This document shows positions 1 to 7,434 of a stretch of 8,483 bases of DNA, piece by piece. Under the pieces are notes generated by a model that worked only from the letters and a program-made list of their open reading frames with translations, did no database searches and was not told the origin of the DNA. The stretch is from Candidatus Dadabacteria bacterium (GTDB taxonomy: Bacteria; Desulfobacterota_D; UBA1144; Nemesobacterales; JAJCZQ01). Positions within the stretch are counted from its first letter, which is position 1; each line of letters begins with the position of its first letter. The position numbers and the translations under genes were made by a program. Where the stretch lies: positions 1-8,483 of the forward strand of contig JAUXJP010000029.1 in assembly GCA_030624695.1 (NCBI GenBank). Direction: 5' to 3'.

Positions 1-3000
1 AACCTGTATATATTTGCAGTTTCGGGGCTGACAGCAGATTCATCTATATTATCAAGTGCTTTAAGATACAGTTTCAATGCCAGAGCAGGATTGCTTTCTT
101 CGTTACTAGAGGCTTCTTCTATATAACAGCTACTGATCTGTTTCTGTATTACCGAATGCCTTTCAGGAAAATTATCTGCATCAAAATAGTTAAGTGATTT
201 TTCAAAGTGGCTTACTGCATTTTCAGTATTATGGGATTCCCTTTCAATTATTCCAAGTGTCTGGTAGGCATTCCCCAGTTTTTCACGAATAGATGATACA
301 GCCCCCTCATCATTGTCTTTAGTCTTGAGTTCCAAAGACCTCTGATAAAAATCTTTTGAACTGATTAGGGAACTGATGTTTTGATCAAGTTCATAAACCT
401 TAGAATATATATCTCCTGTGCTTTCAAGCAGATCAGCAGATTCATCGGTCATCATGTTCTCATCATAAAATTGTATTGATTGATCAAATGAATTTATGGC
501 TTTATTGAGATAGTCCTGGTTTTCATTATTATTTCCTAAATATGAATATATTTCACCCGTCTTTACCCTTACCGCAGCAAGTAATTCCTTATCCGAATCA
601 TTGTTAGAAAAATCATCGGCTTTTAGAATCTGATCGAGAGCATTCTCATAATCACCCTCGCCTCTTGATGCATCGGAAAGATCAACATAAAGGTTCGCCA
701 TATTTGACGATATTTCAGTAATTTTTTCTGAGTTCGAATTTTCTTCATAATAAACAAGTGCTTTGTTAAACGATTCTATTGTTTGTTCAAGGCTATTATA
801 ATCCTTATTCTCACCAGCAATAGCTTTGTAGCATCTACCAAGATCATAATGTAATTCTGCTACATCTTCCGTGTTTGGTTTATCACTAAATGCATTTAAT
901 GATTTATTGTAGGCAAGAACTGCATTTTCGATATTATTAATATTTTCATCATTTTCAAATAGATTAAGATAAGAATCACCAAGTTTTTTCTGAGTGCCTG
1001 CAAACTGGACAGGGAACTCATTATATGTAAATGCCAGTGAAAGATCGTTATAATACTCAACTAATTTCTTGGGGTCATTTTCTAAATTGTCCAGACTTTC
1101 CAGAATAGTATACGTATCAGCAATGGCTACTCTTATTTGCTCATTTTCCTCAGGGTAATTTTCTGCATCAAAAAATATTATCGCTTTCCCGTAGTAGGCA
1201 ATTCCTTTCATGTATGAATCTGTGTCATTCTCTAATTTGCCCAATTCCACAATAATTTCAGCAAGTATCAAATTGTTACATGCATTATGGTATGGGAAAT
1301 TATCAGAATCAAAAACATCCAGTGACCTCTCGGCATATTCTGCTGCCTGTATTAATAGTGATTTATCTGTTTCAGTTTTTCTTTTTGAGATATACGCCCT
1401 TGCAATAAAATAACAAACAGTTCCAAACTCATAAGGATTATCATTAGGATTATATATCTCTAAGACTTTCTTAAATTCTTCGACTGAATCATCTATTCTT
1501 TGATAATCTTTTTCCTCAAGACCTAGCTCAAAATTCAGTTTTGCCAGGTTAAATTTGATCGAAGCATACTGGGCAGGTCGTTCATCCCTACTGTAGTATC
1601 TGAGTGAGCAGTTGTAAGCATTAACAGCTTCATTCTTATAATGGCTGCTGTTTTCAAGCTTGGACATTGTTTCCATAGCATATGCATAATTATTTTTTAC
1701 TACTCCGCACTGAATATTATTTGGCTCACTCTTAAAAAGTTCCATTGAGTTTTTAAAATATTCAGAAGATTTCTGGCAATTTTCATACCCGTCAATTTCG
1801 CTTGACAGGTTAAAATAGGCCACACCTATATTATTATTTAAAGTAGAAGAAAAGTACCGGTTATCACCCATATGACTTAAGGAGTTGTCATAATACTTTA
1901 TTGCTGTTCCGCTGTTCTCAATTTTTTTGTCAAAATTTGAAAGTTTCTGATACGCATTACCAAGGCTGTTATTAAGTATGGAATATATTCTTGGGCTTTG
2001 CTCTCCATCGCAGTATTCCAGTGCGTTCGTAATAGTTTCAATGGCCTTGCTGCAATTATCTACATTACCATCGTCTCCAGCCAGCAAAGTGTAGGCTTCA
2101 GCCAGATTGTTGCTTGTAATTAAATAATCATTAGACTGTCCCACCGGATCAAGAATGTTTAGGACTTCATTGAAGCTGCTAATAGCCAGTTGACAGTTAT
2201 TCATAACATCAGCATTGCTTGAACTTTGAATAAGTGCATTACCCAAATTGCTTGAAATTGATGCATAAACCAATGGGTGTTCATCTTTGCTCAAATTACT
2301 TATCGAATTCCTGAACGATTCAACGGCTTTATGTGAATAGTTGTCTTCCTCAGAAACTTCTGCAAGCATACTATAGGTAGTACCTACATTGTTACCAACT
2401 ACCGCAAACATGTAGGATTGTTGTTCAGGATCAATTACCTCTAAAGCATTTTTGTAATATTCAATTGCTTTTTGAGAATTTGAAGCCTTGTCTTCTATTT
2501 CGGAAAGTTTTTTATACTGGTTGCCGATACTGTTTGCAATATCAGAATAATACTCCGGGCAACTGGCAGAATTATAAAACTCCAAAGACTTTGTATAAGC
2601 ATCAATTGAAAGGTTTATAGTTTCCGCATCTGCTCTTGATTCAGTGATATTAGAATAAAGGTCTCCAATATATTTATTAATTAAACCATGCTCTTCAGGA
2701 GATTCCTCACTGGTAAAATACTCCATTGAATTAGTTAAGCTTTGTATGGCTGAATCCGAATTATTCTCAAAGTCTTTATACCGTGAAAGTTCAAGATAAG
2801 ATTTTCCTGTCTTTCTTTCAATCAGGGCAAAATTGTCAGGAAAGCTTTCCTTATTATAAGTCTTCTTAGAATCATTATAGGATTCTATTGATTTAGTTAG
2901 CAAGTCTGGTTCACTGTTTATTGAATATATAGAGTAGTAAGTATCGCCTATATTACTTTTTATCATCCCAACTTCTTCGTCAGAGCTTTTACCCTCCAAT

Positions 3001-5198
3001 AATTTGATACAGTCATTAAAACACTCAATGGCTTTTTCTAATTTTGTTATATCTTTTTCTAATTCTCCCGATGCCCTATAGGAAACACCAAGATTATTTT
3101 TTGTCATTGCAAAATCTGTTGGAAAATCATCAGGGTTAATAAAGTTAAGTGCAGAGTTATATGCTTCAACAGCTTTCGAACTGTTATTCTCCTGTTCTTT
3201 TACATTAGCAAGAGAACTGTAAGAATTGCCAAGATTGGTCTGTATGTCAGCGTATTGAAGAGGAAACTCTGATTTATTAAAAATACTTAGAGATTCATTA
3301 TAGGATTCTATTGCCTTCTCAAGATAGGTTATATCTTCTTCTATTTCGCTAAGTACTTCGTATGTTTTAGAAAGTCCAATCTTTGTCTTTGCATAATCAA
3401 CTGGAAAATTTTCATGATTGTATACCCTTAGGGCTTCTTCATATGATTCAGTAGCCCTTATGCAAAGTTCATGGTCATTTTTAATAATAGCCAGTCGCCT
3501 GTAACTATCACCAAGTCTTTTCTGTATATTGGCATAGAGTTTTGGATACTCTGAATACCTGAGAAAAGTTATGGACGCTTCGTAGTGTTCTATCGCTTCT
3601 TCAAGATTTCCGGGGCCTTTCTTATTGGCATCAACCGTAAGCAAATCCGCAGCGTTACTTTTAGTAAGTGCATAGAATATAGGGTACTCACTGACTGAAA
3701 AGACCTTTAACGATTTTTCAAAACATGAGTTTGCCTCAACTGAACTGGAATCTGAATATTCAATCTGAGTCTTGAGGGTATAACACTTACCTAGTTCATT
3801 TTGGATTCTGCCAAAAACTTTTGGAAATTTATCAAGAGTGTAATAAGAAAGCGCTTCATTATAAAATTCAACGGCTTTACCGAAATCCCCGAGGTTCAGG
3901 TCTATACAGGCAATTTCTCTATGGATATTTGCAAGATGTAATTTAGCATCAAAATATTCTTTGGGAAAACTTATTTCAGAATATGTTTCGCAGTAGCGGG
4001 TAAAAGAATTTAATGAATTTTCATATTCATCCCTTGAATTCAGTAGTTCGGCTTTCTTGAAATAAGCAAGTCCAAGGTTCTTGTGGTAGAGCCCGTATTC
4101 CAGTGGAAATGTCTTTTGAAGAAAATCTGTAAGGGAATTTTGAAAATATTCAATCGCACTGTTTAAATAGCCAAGCCCTCCCTTCACATCTTCAATAGCA
4201 AGCAGGTTAACACCAAGATTGTTAAAGACTTTTGTCCTGTAAAGTGAGCTGTCCTCAATTATACCTTTTTCTATGACTTCTTTGAGTGCATGAACAGCTG
4301 CTTCGCAGTTTTCAATCTTTTCATCAAAGGCTGATATCAGTGTATGTACATCAGCAAACCTTCGTTTGATTTTAATTAGGTCTTCTTCGCTTACGGATTT
4401 AAAAATATCCTCAAACAACTGTTTGATATTATTAATGCATTTCTTTAGTTCCACCGGGTTTAGAAGTACGGTCTCAAATAAACTGAGATATACCGCTGGT
4501 AACAGGCTATAAATAGAAGGCGGGAAATTTACTTGGTTATTTTTTTCAATATTACAAATTGTTTCATATATCTCGTTGACTCTCTCCATTGATGGTTCAT
4601 CAAGACCAAGGTAGTACTCAATAATTTCCTGGGAAAGATTGGAAACATGCTTGATAAGGTCAGAATCATTTATATTGCTGATCAATAAGTTTTCAACAAC
4701 AAAGTCATTAATAATTTCATGTGAATTCTCTGAAAGGTATGAATCTAGAATATTATTAATCTGAACTGAAATATAGTTTGGATCCTTTTCACTTATATCA
4801 ATCGAAATAATATTAGATGAATCGGATAATATTGTTACATCTCCATCCTCTTCCCCCTGTGAATTAAAAATCGGAAAAATATTTTTTTCTTTTCCTTTAA
4901 AGAAACCGTAAGAGTAAAGAATATTTGCGTTTAGTCCGTCAAGAAGAATAATTGTAAACGAACTTTCTTCGGAAGACTTTTCGACCATTTCAGCATCTAT
5001 GGCATGATGATCAAAAGTTTTAACGTAAAATCCTTTTTTTAATAAGGAATACTTTATAGGTTTTACAATGTCTTCAATATAATCAACGATTTCTTCATGA
5101 GGATGAAGTATAAGGCATGGAATTGCCCCATCCAGTATAAGGCTCAGCACTTCTCCACTAGTTAATTCTATGTTTGAACTAATTTTATTGCGTTTCAT
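1..5198 (-). CDS. Giant TPR-repeat protein with TIR/deoxyribosyltransferase-like N-terminal domain (C-terminus beyond window)
   Basis: The frame is open from the ATG at 5198 to the left edge, giving 1732 complete codons with no stop, so the C-terminus is missing. The start is well fixed: an in-frame stop lies at 5214-5216, no other usual start codon lies between, and the next Met is residue 71. The ribosome binding site is weak (GAAAG). Residues about 20-155 look like an alternating alpha/beta domain. A beta strand (TIILLDG, 82-88) leads into NANILYSYGFFKGK (90-103), which resembles the N-x-(V/I)-(L/F)-x-E-x-G-(F/Y) motif of TIR-like and nucleoside-deoxyribosyltransferase-like folds, but Ser96 sits where those enzymes have Glu. 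Residues 160-290 are mostly helical. From about 290 to the edge run some 30 units of 45-50 residues with the pattern A-(I/V)-E-x-Y-x-x-(S/A)-L, F-P-x-x-Y-A, N-L-G-x-x-Y. These resemble the long TPR-like arrays known from cyanobacteria and other bacteria. No signal peptide or membrane segment is seen, so it is probably cytoplasmic. A large protein-binding scaffold with an N-terminal sensor or effector domain is an inference. A c-di-GMP riboswitch lies in its leader. Confidence 0.9.
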   Translation of the reverse strand, partial: MKRNKISSNIELTSGEVLSLILDGAIPCLILHPHEEIVDYIEDIVKPIKYSLLKKGFYVKTFDHHAIDAEMVEKSSEESSFTIILLDGLNANILYSYGFFKGKEKNIFPIFNSQGEEDGDVTILSDSSNIISIDISEKDPNYISVQINNILDSYLSENSHEIINDFVVENLLISNINDSDLIKHVSNLSQEIIEYYLGLDEPSMERVNEIYETICNIEKNNQVNFPPSIYSLLPAVYLSLFETVLLNPVELKKCINNIKQLFEDIFKSVSEEDLIKIKRRFADVHTLISAFDEKIENCEAAVHALKEVIEKGIIEDSSLYRTKVFNNLGVNLLAIEDVKGGLGYLNSAIEYFQNSLTDFLQKTFPLEYGLYHKNLGLAYFKKAELLNSRDEYENSLNSFTRYCETYSEISFPKEYFDAKLHLANIHREIACIDLNLGDFGKAVEFYNEALSYYTLDKFPKVFGRIQNELGKCYTLKTQIEYSDSSSVEANSCFEKSLKVFSVSEYPIFYALTKSNAADLLTVDANKKGPGNLEEAIEHYEASITFLRYSEYPKLYANIQKRLGDSYRRLAIIKNDHELCIRATESYEEALRVYNHENFPVDYAKTKIGLSKTYEVLSEIEEDITYLEKAIESYNESLSIFNKSEFPLQYADIQTNLGNSYSSLANVKEQENNSSKAVEAYNSALNFINPDDFPTDFAMTKNNLGVSYRASGELEKDITKLEKAIECFNDCIKLLEGKSSDEEVGMIKSNIGDTYYSIYSINSEPDLLTKSIESYNDSKKTYNKESFPDNFALIERKTGKSYLELSRYKDFENNSDSAIQSLTNSMEYFTSEESPEEHGLINKYIGDLYSNITESRADAETINLSIDAYTKSLEFYNSASCPEYYSDIANSIGNQYKKLSEIEDKASNSQKAIEYYKNALEVIDPEQQSYMFAVVGNNVGTTYSMLAEVSEEDNYSHKAVESFRNSISNLSKDEHPLVYASISSNLGNALIQSSSNADVMNNCQLAISSFNEVLNILDPVGQSNDYLITSNNLAEAYTLLAGDDGNVDNCSKAIETITNALEYCDGEQSPRIYSILNNSLGNAYQKLSNFDKKIENSGTAIKYYDNSLSHMGDNRYFSSTLNNNIGVAYFNLSSEIDGYENCQKSSEYFKNSMELFKSEPNNIQCGVVKNNYAYAMETMSKLENSSHYKNEAVNAYNCSLRYYSRDERPAQYASIKFNLAKLNFELGLEEKDYQRIDDSVEEFKKVLEIYNPNDNPYEFGTVCYFIARAYISKRKTETDKSLLIQAAEYAERSLDVFDSDNFPYHNACNNLILAEIIVELGKLENDTDSYMKGIAYYGKAIIFFDAENYPEENEQIRVAIADTYTILESLDNLENDPKKLVEYYNDLSLAFTYNEFPVQFAGTQKKLGDSYLNLFENDENINNIENAVLAYNKSLNAFSDKPNTEDVAELHYDLGRCYKAIAGENKDYNSLEQTIESFNKALVYYEENSNSEKITEISSNMANLYVDLSDASRGEGDYENALDQILKADDFSNNDSDKELLAAVRVKTGEIYSYLGNNNENQDYLNKAINSFDQSIQFYDENMMTDESADLLESTGDIYSKVYELDQNISSLISSKDFYQRSLELKTKDNDEGAVSSIREKLGNAYQTLGIIERESHNTENAVSHFEKSLNYFDADNFPERHSVIQKQISSCYIEEASSNEESNPALALKLYLKALDNIDESAVSPETANIYR

Positions 5199-5455
5199 TA
5201 TTCTACTTTCAATTTATATATGCAAGAATATTGCCAAATTATTATATTTTGGCATACTCAGTTCGATAATAAACAAGATCATATCCGACAATATAATTAT
5301 TCAACAATCTGAGTGTTTTAGAGCGGCATAAACATAATCCACTTTAAGTATAGACCCAACCTCGCATAAAAATTTTTATAAATAATAATGGTAACAAACT
5401 GGAAATGGCTGAAAGTGAGGTGTAAATAGTAAATTCTAATACAGAAATATCCCAT
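5199..5455 (-). promoter_or_regulatory. Long leader between aptamer and giant TPR start codon
   Basis: About 257 untranslated bases separate the aptamer's 3' end from the ATG at 5198. No gene and no canonical GC-rich hairpin plus U-tract is seen directly after the aptamer, so the expression platform is not obvious. Elements that can be seen are an AT-only 14-base palindrome (5366-5379), a distant pair of complementary arms ACTCAG (5256-5261) and CTGAGT (5309-5314) with further AATAA/TTATT pairing inside, and a separate hairpin at 5232-5254. These could form alternative structures in the mRNA. A second, internal promoter cannot be excluded. Confidence 0.5.
5232..5254 (-). promoter_or_regulatory. 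Perfect 7-bp hairpin just upstream of the giant TPR start
   Basis: The arms TGCCAAA and TTTGGCA (5232-5238 and 5248-5254) are exactly complementary with a 9-base AT loop. In the mRNA this hairpin ends 33 bases before the start codon. It is not followed by a clean U-run (AUAUUCUUGC), so it is a poor intrinsic terminator. It may belong to the riboswitch expression platform, affect mRNA stability, or be a DNA operator. Confidence 0.4.
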
Positions 5456-5546
5456 TTTCGGCAGTCCGGCAACCGGTAGCAAACAGCCTTAGGCCCGAAA
5501 CTTTGCGTCCCATTCTTTCAAATGGTTTGCCATTATCGTTTACCAC
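5456..5546 (-). promoter_or_regulatory. Cyclic-di-GMP-I (GEMM-I) riboswitch aptamer
   Basis: Read on the minus strand, the conserved core elements of GEMM-I RNA appear in order. GGCAAACC is at 5531-5524. The P2 stem CCATTT/GAATGG closes a GAAA tetraloop at 5519-5516. GGGACGCAAAG follows at 5511-5501, then the tetraloop-receptor side CGGGCCTAAGG, and finally TGCCGGACTGCCG at 5471-5459, corresponding to the GCCGGGTTGCCG-type 3' end. By alignment to the Vibrio cholerae Vc2 aptamer, position 20 is G (5531), as in c-di-GMP-selective members; cAMP-GMP-selective Geobacter members have A there. It lies just downstream of a good promoter and on the same strand as the giant TPR gene, so it should sit near the 5' end of that mRNA. 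The match is by eye. The outer P1 stem looks weak and its ends are approximate. Confidence 0.92.
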
Positions 5547-5560
5547 AATACTTAATAAAA

Positions 5561-5588
5561 ATACTACTACTCTTTTAAATATTGTCAA
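5561..5588 (-). promoter_or_regulatory. Sigma-70-like promoter for the riboswitch and giant TPR gene
   Basis: On the minus strand a perfect -35 box TTGACA (5588-5583) is followed after 16 bases by TAGTAT (5566-5561), a 4/6 match to the -10 consensus. The start of transcription would fall near 5554, about ten bases before the riboswitch aptamer begins. That is the expected layout for a riboswitch-controlled transcript and supports both calls. Confidence 0.65.
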
Positions 5589-5609
5589 TTATTAGTTTAT
5601 GGTTTAGTT

Positions 5610-5634
5610 TAAGTTATAATTAAATTTTAACTTA
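5610..5634. repeat. AT-only inverted repeat over the end of the 120-residue gene
   Basis: TAAGTTA and TAACTTA form complementary arms around an AT-rich centre with three more pairs after one mismatch. The repeat overlaps the stop codon of the 120-residue gene and lies about 55-80 bases upstream of the predicted transcription start of the giant gene. It could act as a weak transcript end or as a protein-binding site. Because it is made only of A and T, chance is also possible. Confidence 0.25.
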
Positions 5635-5989
5635 GGTCATCAGGCTTGGAAATCGCCTTTAATTTACCAAGTTCATACAACGCACTTTCGTGAAGAACCT
5701 TCAATTCTTCTTCCATATCTGTATGTTCCTGCTCAATTTTTGCTATCTCAACACATTTATTCCTTAAACTTTCATTATTAAAAGAATCCTTGAGTTTAAA
5801 CATTTTGTAGACAGATTCACCTAGCTGCTTAATTGCTTTCGACTGTTTTTTCTTATTATTTGATATTCTATTCTTAATTTTAACAGTTCCATATGCTTCC
5901 TTTGACCTGATATTTACAACTCTTAGGCCCTTACTTATACTATTTTTTAATACCGACAATATATCGCCGTTATCATTGTGTTCTGACAT
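5627..5989 (-). CDS. Small charged coiled-coil protein, unknown function
   Basis: This 120-residue protein has no recognised function. It is lysine- and glutamate-rich and predicted mostly helical, with no signal peptide, membrane segment or cysteine pairs that would suggest a metal site. The stretch K-x-L-G-E-S-V-Y-K-M-F (residues about 54-64), followed by a C-x-E-I-A-K-I-E-Q-E-type heptad region (about 80-100), resembles small bacterial coiled-coil proteins with an LGxxVYxxY motif followed by a coiled coil. Those often carry a C-terminal zinc ribbon, which is absent here. The start is supported by GGGAG 6 bases upstream of the ATG. It lies on the same strand as the giant TPR gene and upstream of it, but a separate promoter and riboswitch lie between, so the two are probably not controlled together. 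Any functional link is speculation. Confidence 0.75.
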   Translation of the reverse strand: MSEHNDNGDILSVLKNSISKGLRVVNIRSKEAYGTVKIKNRISNNKKKQSKAIKQLGESVYKMFKLKDSFNNESLRNKCVEIAKIEQEHTDMEEELKVLHESALYELGKLKAISKPDDLS

Positions 5990-6065
5990 TACATACTCCC
6001 TGTTTTTTAATTATTTATAATGATTACCTTTCTATTTAAATAAAATCAATTCAAATAATATTATA

Positions 6066-6094
6066 TTGATACCAAATTCCGGTATTAGTAATAA
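6066..6094 (+). promoter_or_regulatory. Candidate promoter for the MFS gene overlapping an inverted repeat
   Basis: TTGATA (6066-6071; 5/6 to the -35 consensus), a 17-base spacer and TAATAA (6089-6094; a weak -10) would start transcription near 6101, some 70 bases before the MFS start codon. The -35 box and spacer contain the inverted repeat ATACC (6069-6073) and GGTAT (6081-6085), which could be a repressor site. The -10 match is weak, so this is a candidate only. Confidence 0.35.
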
Positions 6095-6115
6095 AGCTAA
6101 CTATTATCAGGTATC
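6068..6115. repeat. GATACC / GGTATC inverted repeats in divergent intergenic region
   Basis: Three copies of one half-site are seen: GATACC at 6068-6073, GGTAT at 6081-6085 and GGTATC at 6110-6115. The region lies between the 120-residue gene (minus) and the MFS gene (plus), where a regulator binding such half-sites could act on either. No regulator gene is present in the window. Confidence 0.35.
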
Positions 6116-6171
6116 TTTAAATTCAATATTCAGTATATTCCCTAATCAATTTCTTTTCCATAAATTAAAAA

Positions 6172-7392
6172 ATGTTTAGAAACGTATATTACGGCTGGTT
6201 CATTGTAGCCGCGGGATTAATAATTATTTCCCTTGACGGACTTCTTCTTTATTCTTTTGGTATTTATATGCCTTACCTTAAGGAGTCTTACGGGGCCTCA
6301 CACCTTCAAAGCGCTTCTCTTTTCTCAATTAGAAATATTGTTTTTGCAGTTTCAATGATAATATCGGGAAGGCTTATCGACAGGTATAACCCAAAATGGG
6401 TCATATTCATAGGTGGTTTCACGGCTGTTGCAGGTATGTTCCTTACAGCATATGCAACGAATATGTGGCAGTTGGTTTTAACTTACGCAGTATTACCTGG
6501 TATAGGAAATGGTTTTTACTATATTCCAAGTATCGCAATAATTAGCAGGTGGTTTAAGAAAAAAAGGGCCCTTGCTATTGGTATTGCAACACTCGGGGTA
6601 CCTATAAGCGGCATGATTATCAGCCCGCTTACCGCCTGGCTTATTTCAAACAAGGGGTTAAGTAATTCCCTGATGATTTTATCATTACTTCTTTTTGGCC
6701 TCTTATTAAGTGCATTTGTAATGCGGTCGGCCCCTGGAAGTAATGAATTAACAGACAGCAATTCTGCCGACAATTCTCAGTCTGAAGATAAATCAGTTAA
6801 CTGGACCGTGCGTGAAGCAACCAGCACCTCTTCATTCTGGATTCTATATACAATTTTTTTCCTGGGAATGAATACATTTCTTATCATCCTGGTGAACCTG
6901 TTTGATTACGCAAAAGAATCAGGGATTGACCCACTTGTTGCTTCAGGGGCTCTTGCTGCAATTGCTTTTGGCAGTATATTCGGAAGGCTTTTCTTTTCGG
7001 GTGTATTAACAAAATACCTCGACAACAGAAAGGTGCTTTTTACCAGCTATTTTCTTGAAGCCCTGTCAATATTAATAATAATCTATAGTCAGTCAGTATG
7101 GTCTCTTTACCTTTTTGGATTCCTGTTTGGCTTTTTCTACAGCGGACATATGCCTATATTTCCAACAATACTTAGCCAGTATTTCGGCACTAAGAACATT
7201 GGGTCTATATTCGGCGTTTCTGCAACCGGGTTTTCACTGGCTTCTATAACCGGACCACTTCTGGCCGGATACCTTGTAGATACAACCGGCACTCATTTCA
7301 TGGCTATTATTGTTGCGACTATTATTTGTTTTATTACTGCATTAAGTACTTTTTTTATTACCGTACCCAAAACAAGGGAGGCTCGTATTTAA
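6172..7392 (+). CDS. MFS transporter, oxalate/formate antiporter or monocarboxylate transporter type
   Basis: The 406 residues form about 12 membrane helices in two halves joined by a hydrophilic loop (about 185-215, rich in Ser, Asp and Asn), which is the standard length and layout for the major facilitator superfamily. The N-terminus YYGWFIVAAG and the region before helix 7 (VREATSTSSFWILY, about 212-225) are typical of the oxalate:formate antiporter / monocarboxylate transporter group. MFS motif A appears between helices 2 and 3 as GRLIDRYNPKW (66-76), and a degenerate copy lies between helices 8 and 9 (GRLFFSGVLTKYLDNRK, near 270). It should move a small organic acid across the inner membrane, probably with protons; the substrate cannot be read from the sequence. 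An in-frame stop lies two codons upstream, so the ATG is the first possible start. No Shine-Dalgarno is seen, only an A-rich stretch. A TatA-like gene follows after 42 bases. Confidence 0.9.
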   Translation: MFRNVYYGWFIVAAGLIIISLDGLLLYSFGIYMPYLKESYGASHLQSASLFSIRNIVFAVSMIISGRLIDRYNPKWVIFIGGFTAVAGMFLTAYATNMWQLVLTYAVLPGIGNGFYYIPSIAIISRWFKKKRALAIGIATLGVPISGMIISPLTAWLISNKGLSNSLMILSLLLFGLLLSAFVMRSAPGSNELTDSNSADNSQSEDKSVNWTVREATSTSSFWILYTIFFLGMNTFLIILVNLFDYAKESGIDPLVASGALAAIAFGSIFGRLFFSGVLTKYLDNRKVLFTSYFLEALSILIIIYSQSVWSLYLFGFLFGFFYSGHMPIFPTILSQYFGTKNIGSIFGVSATGFSLASITGPLLAGYLVDTTGTHFMAIIVATIICFITALSTFFITVPKTREARI

Positions 7393-7393
7393 T

Positions 7394-7415
7394 TTGGTGT
7401 TGTTTTAGTCACCAA
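7394..7415 (+). terminator. Weak hairpin between the MFS and tatA-like genes
   Basis: TTGGTG (7394-7399) and CACCAA (7410-7415) can pair around a 10-base loop directly after the MFS stop codon. The run that follows is TTAAAATATAC, not a U-tract, so termination would be inefficient. It might instead protect the upstream message from 3' decay or be an operator. Confidence 0.25.
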
Positions 7416-7434
7416 TTAAAATATACTTTTATTT

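Noticed and set aside
1210..1413. Open frame of 67 codons on the plus strand
   Set aside because: It lies antisense inside the giant TPR gene, has no ribosome binding site and encodes a low-complexity Ser/Leu-rich peptide; it is a shadow of the real frame.
1..4330. Possible tandem DNA repeats or CRISPR-like array in the periodic region
   Set aside because: Periodicity of about 140-150 bases exists only at the protein level; the units differ widely in DNA sequence and there are no identical short repeats with unique spacers.
5366..5379. Perfect 14-base AT palindrome as a rho-independent terminator
   Set aside because: It contains only A and T, leaves no loop in a perfect fold and has no GC stem, so it would be a very weak terminator.
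5199..5626. A missed small gene in the 428-base gap
   Set aside because: No frame with a start, ribosome binding site and plausible protein was seen; the content is explained by promoter, riboswitch and leader.
6519..6773. Open frame of 84 codons on the minus strand
   Set aside because: It is antisense to the MFS transporter, whose coding sense is clear from membrane helices and motif A.
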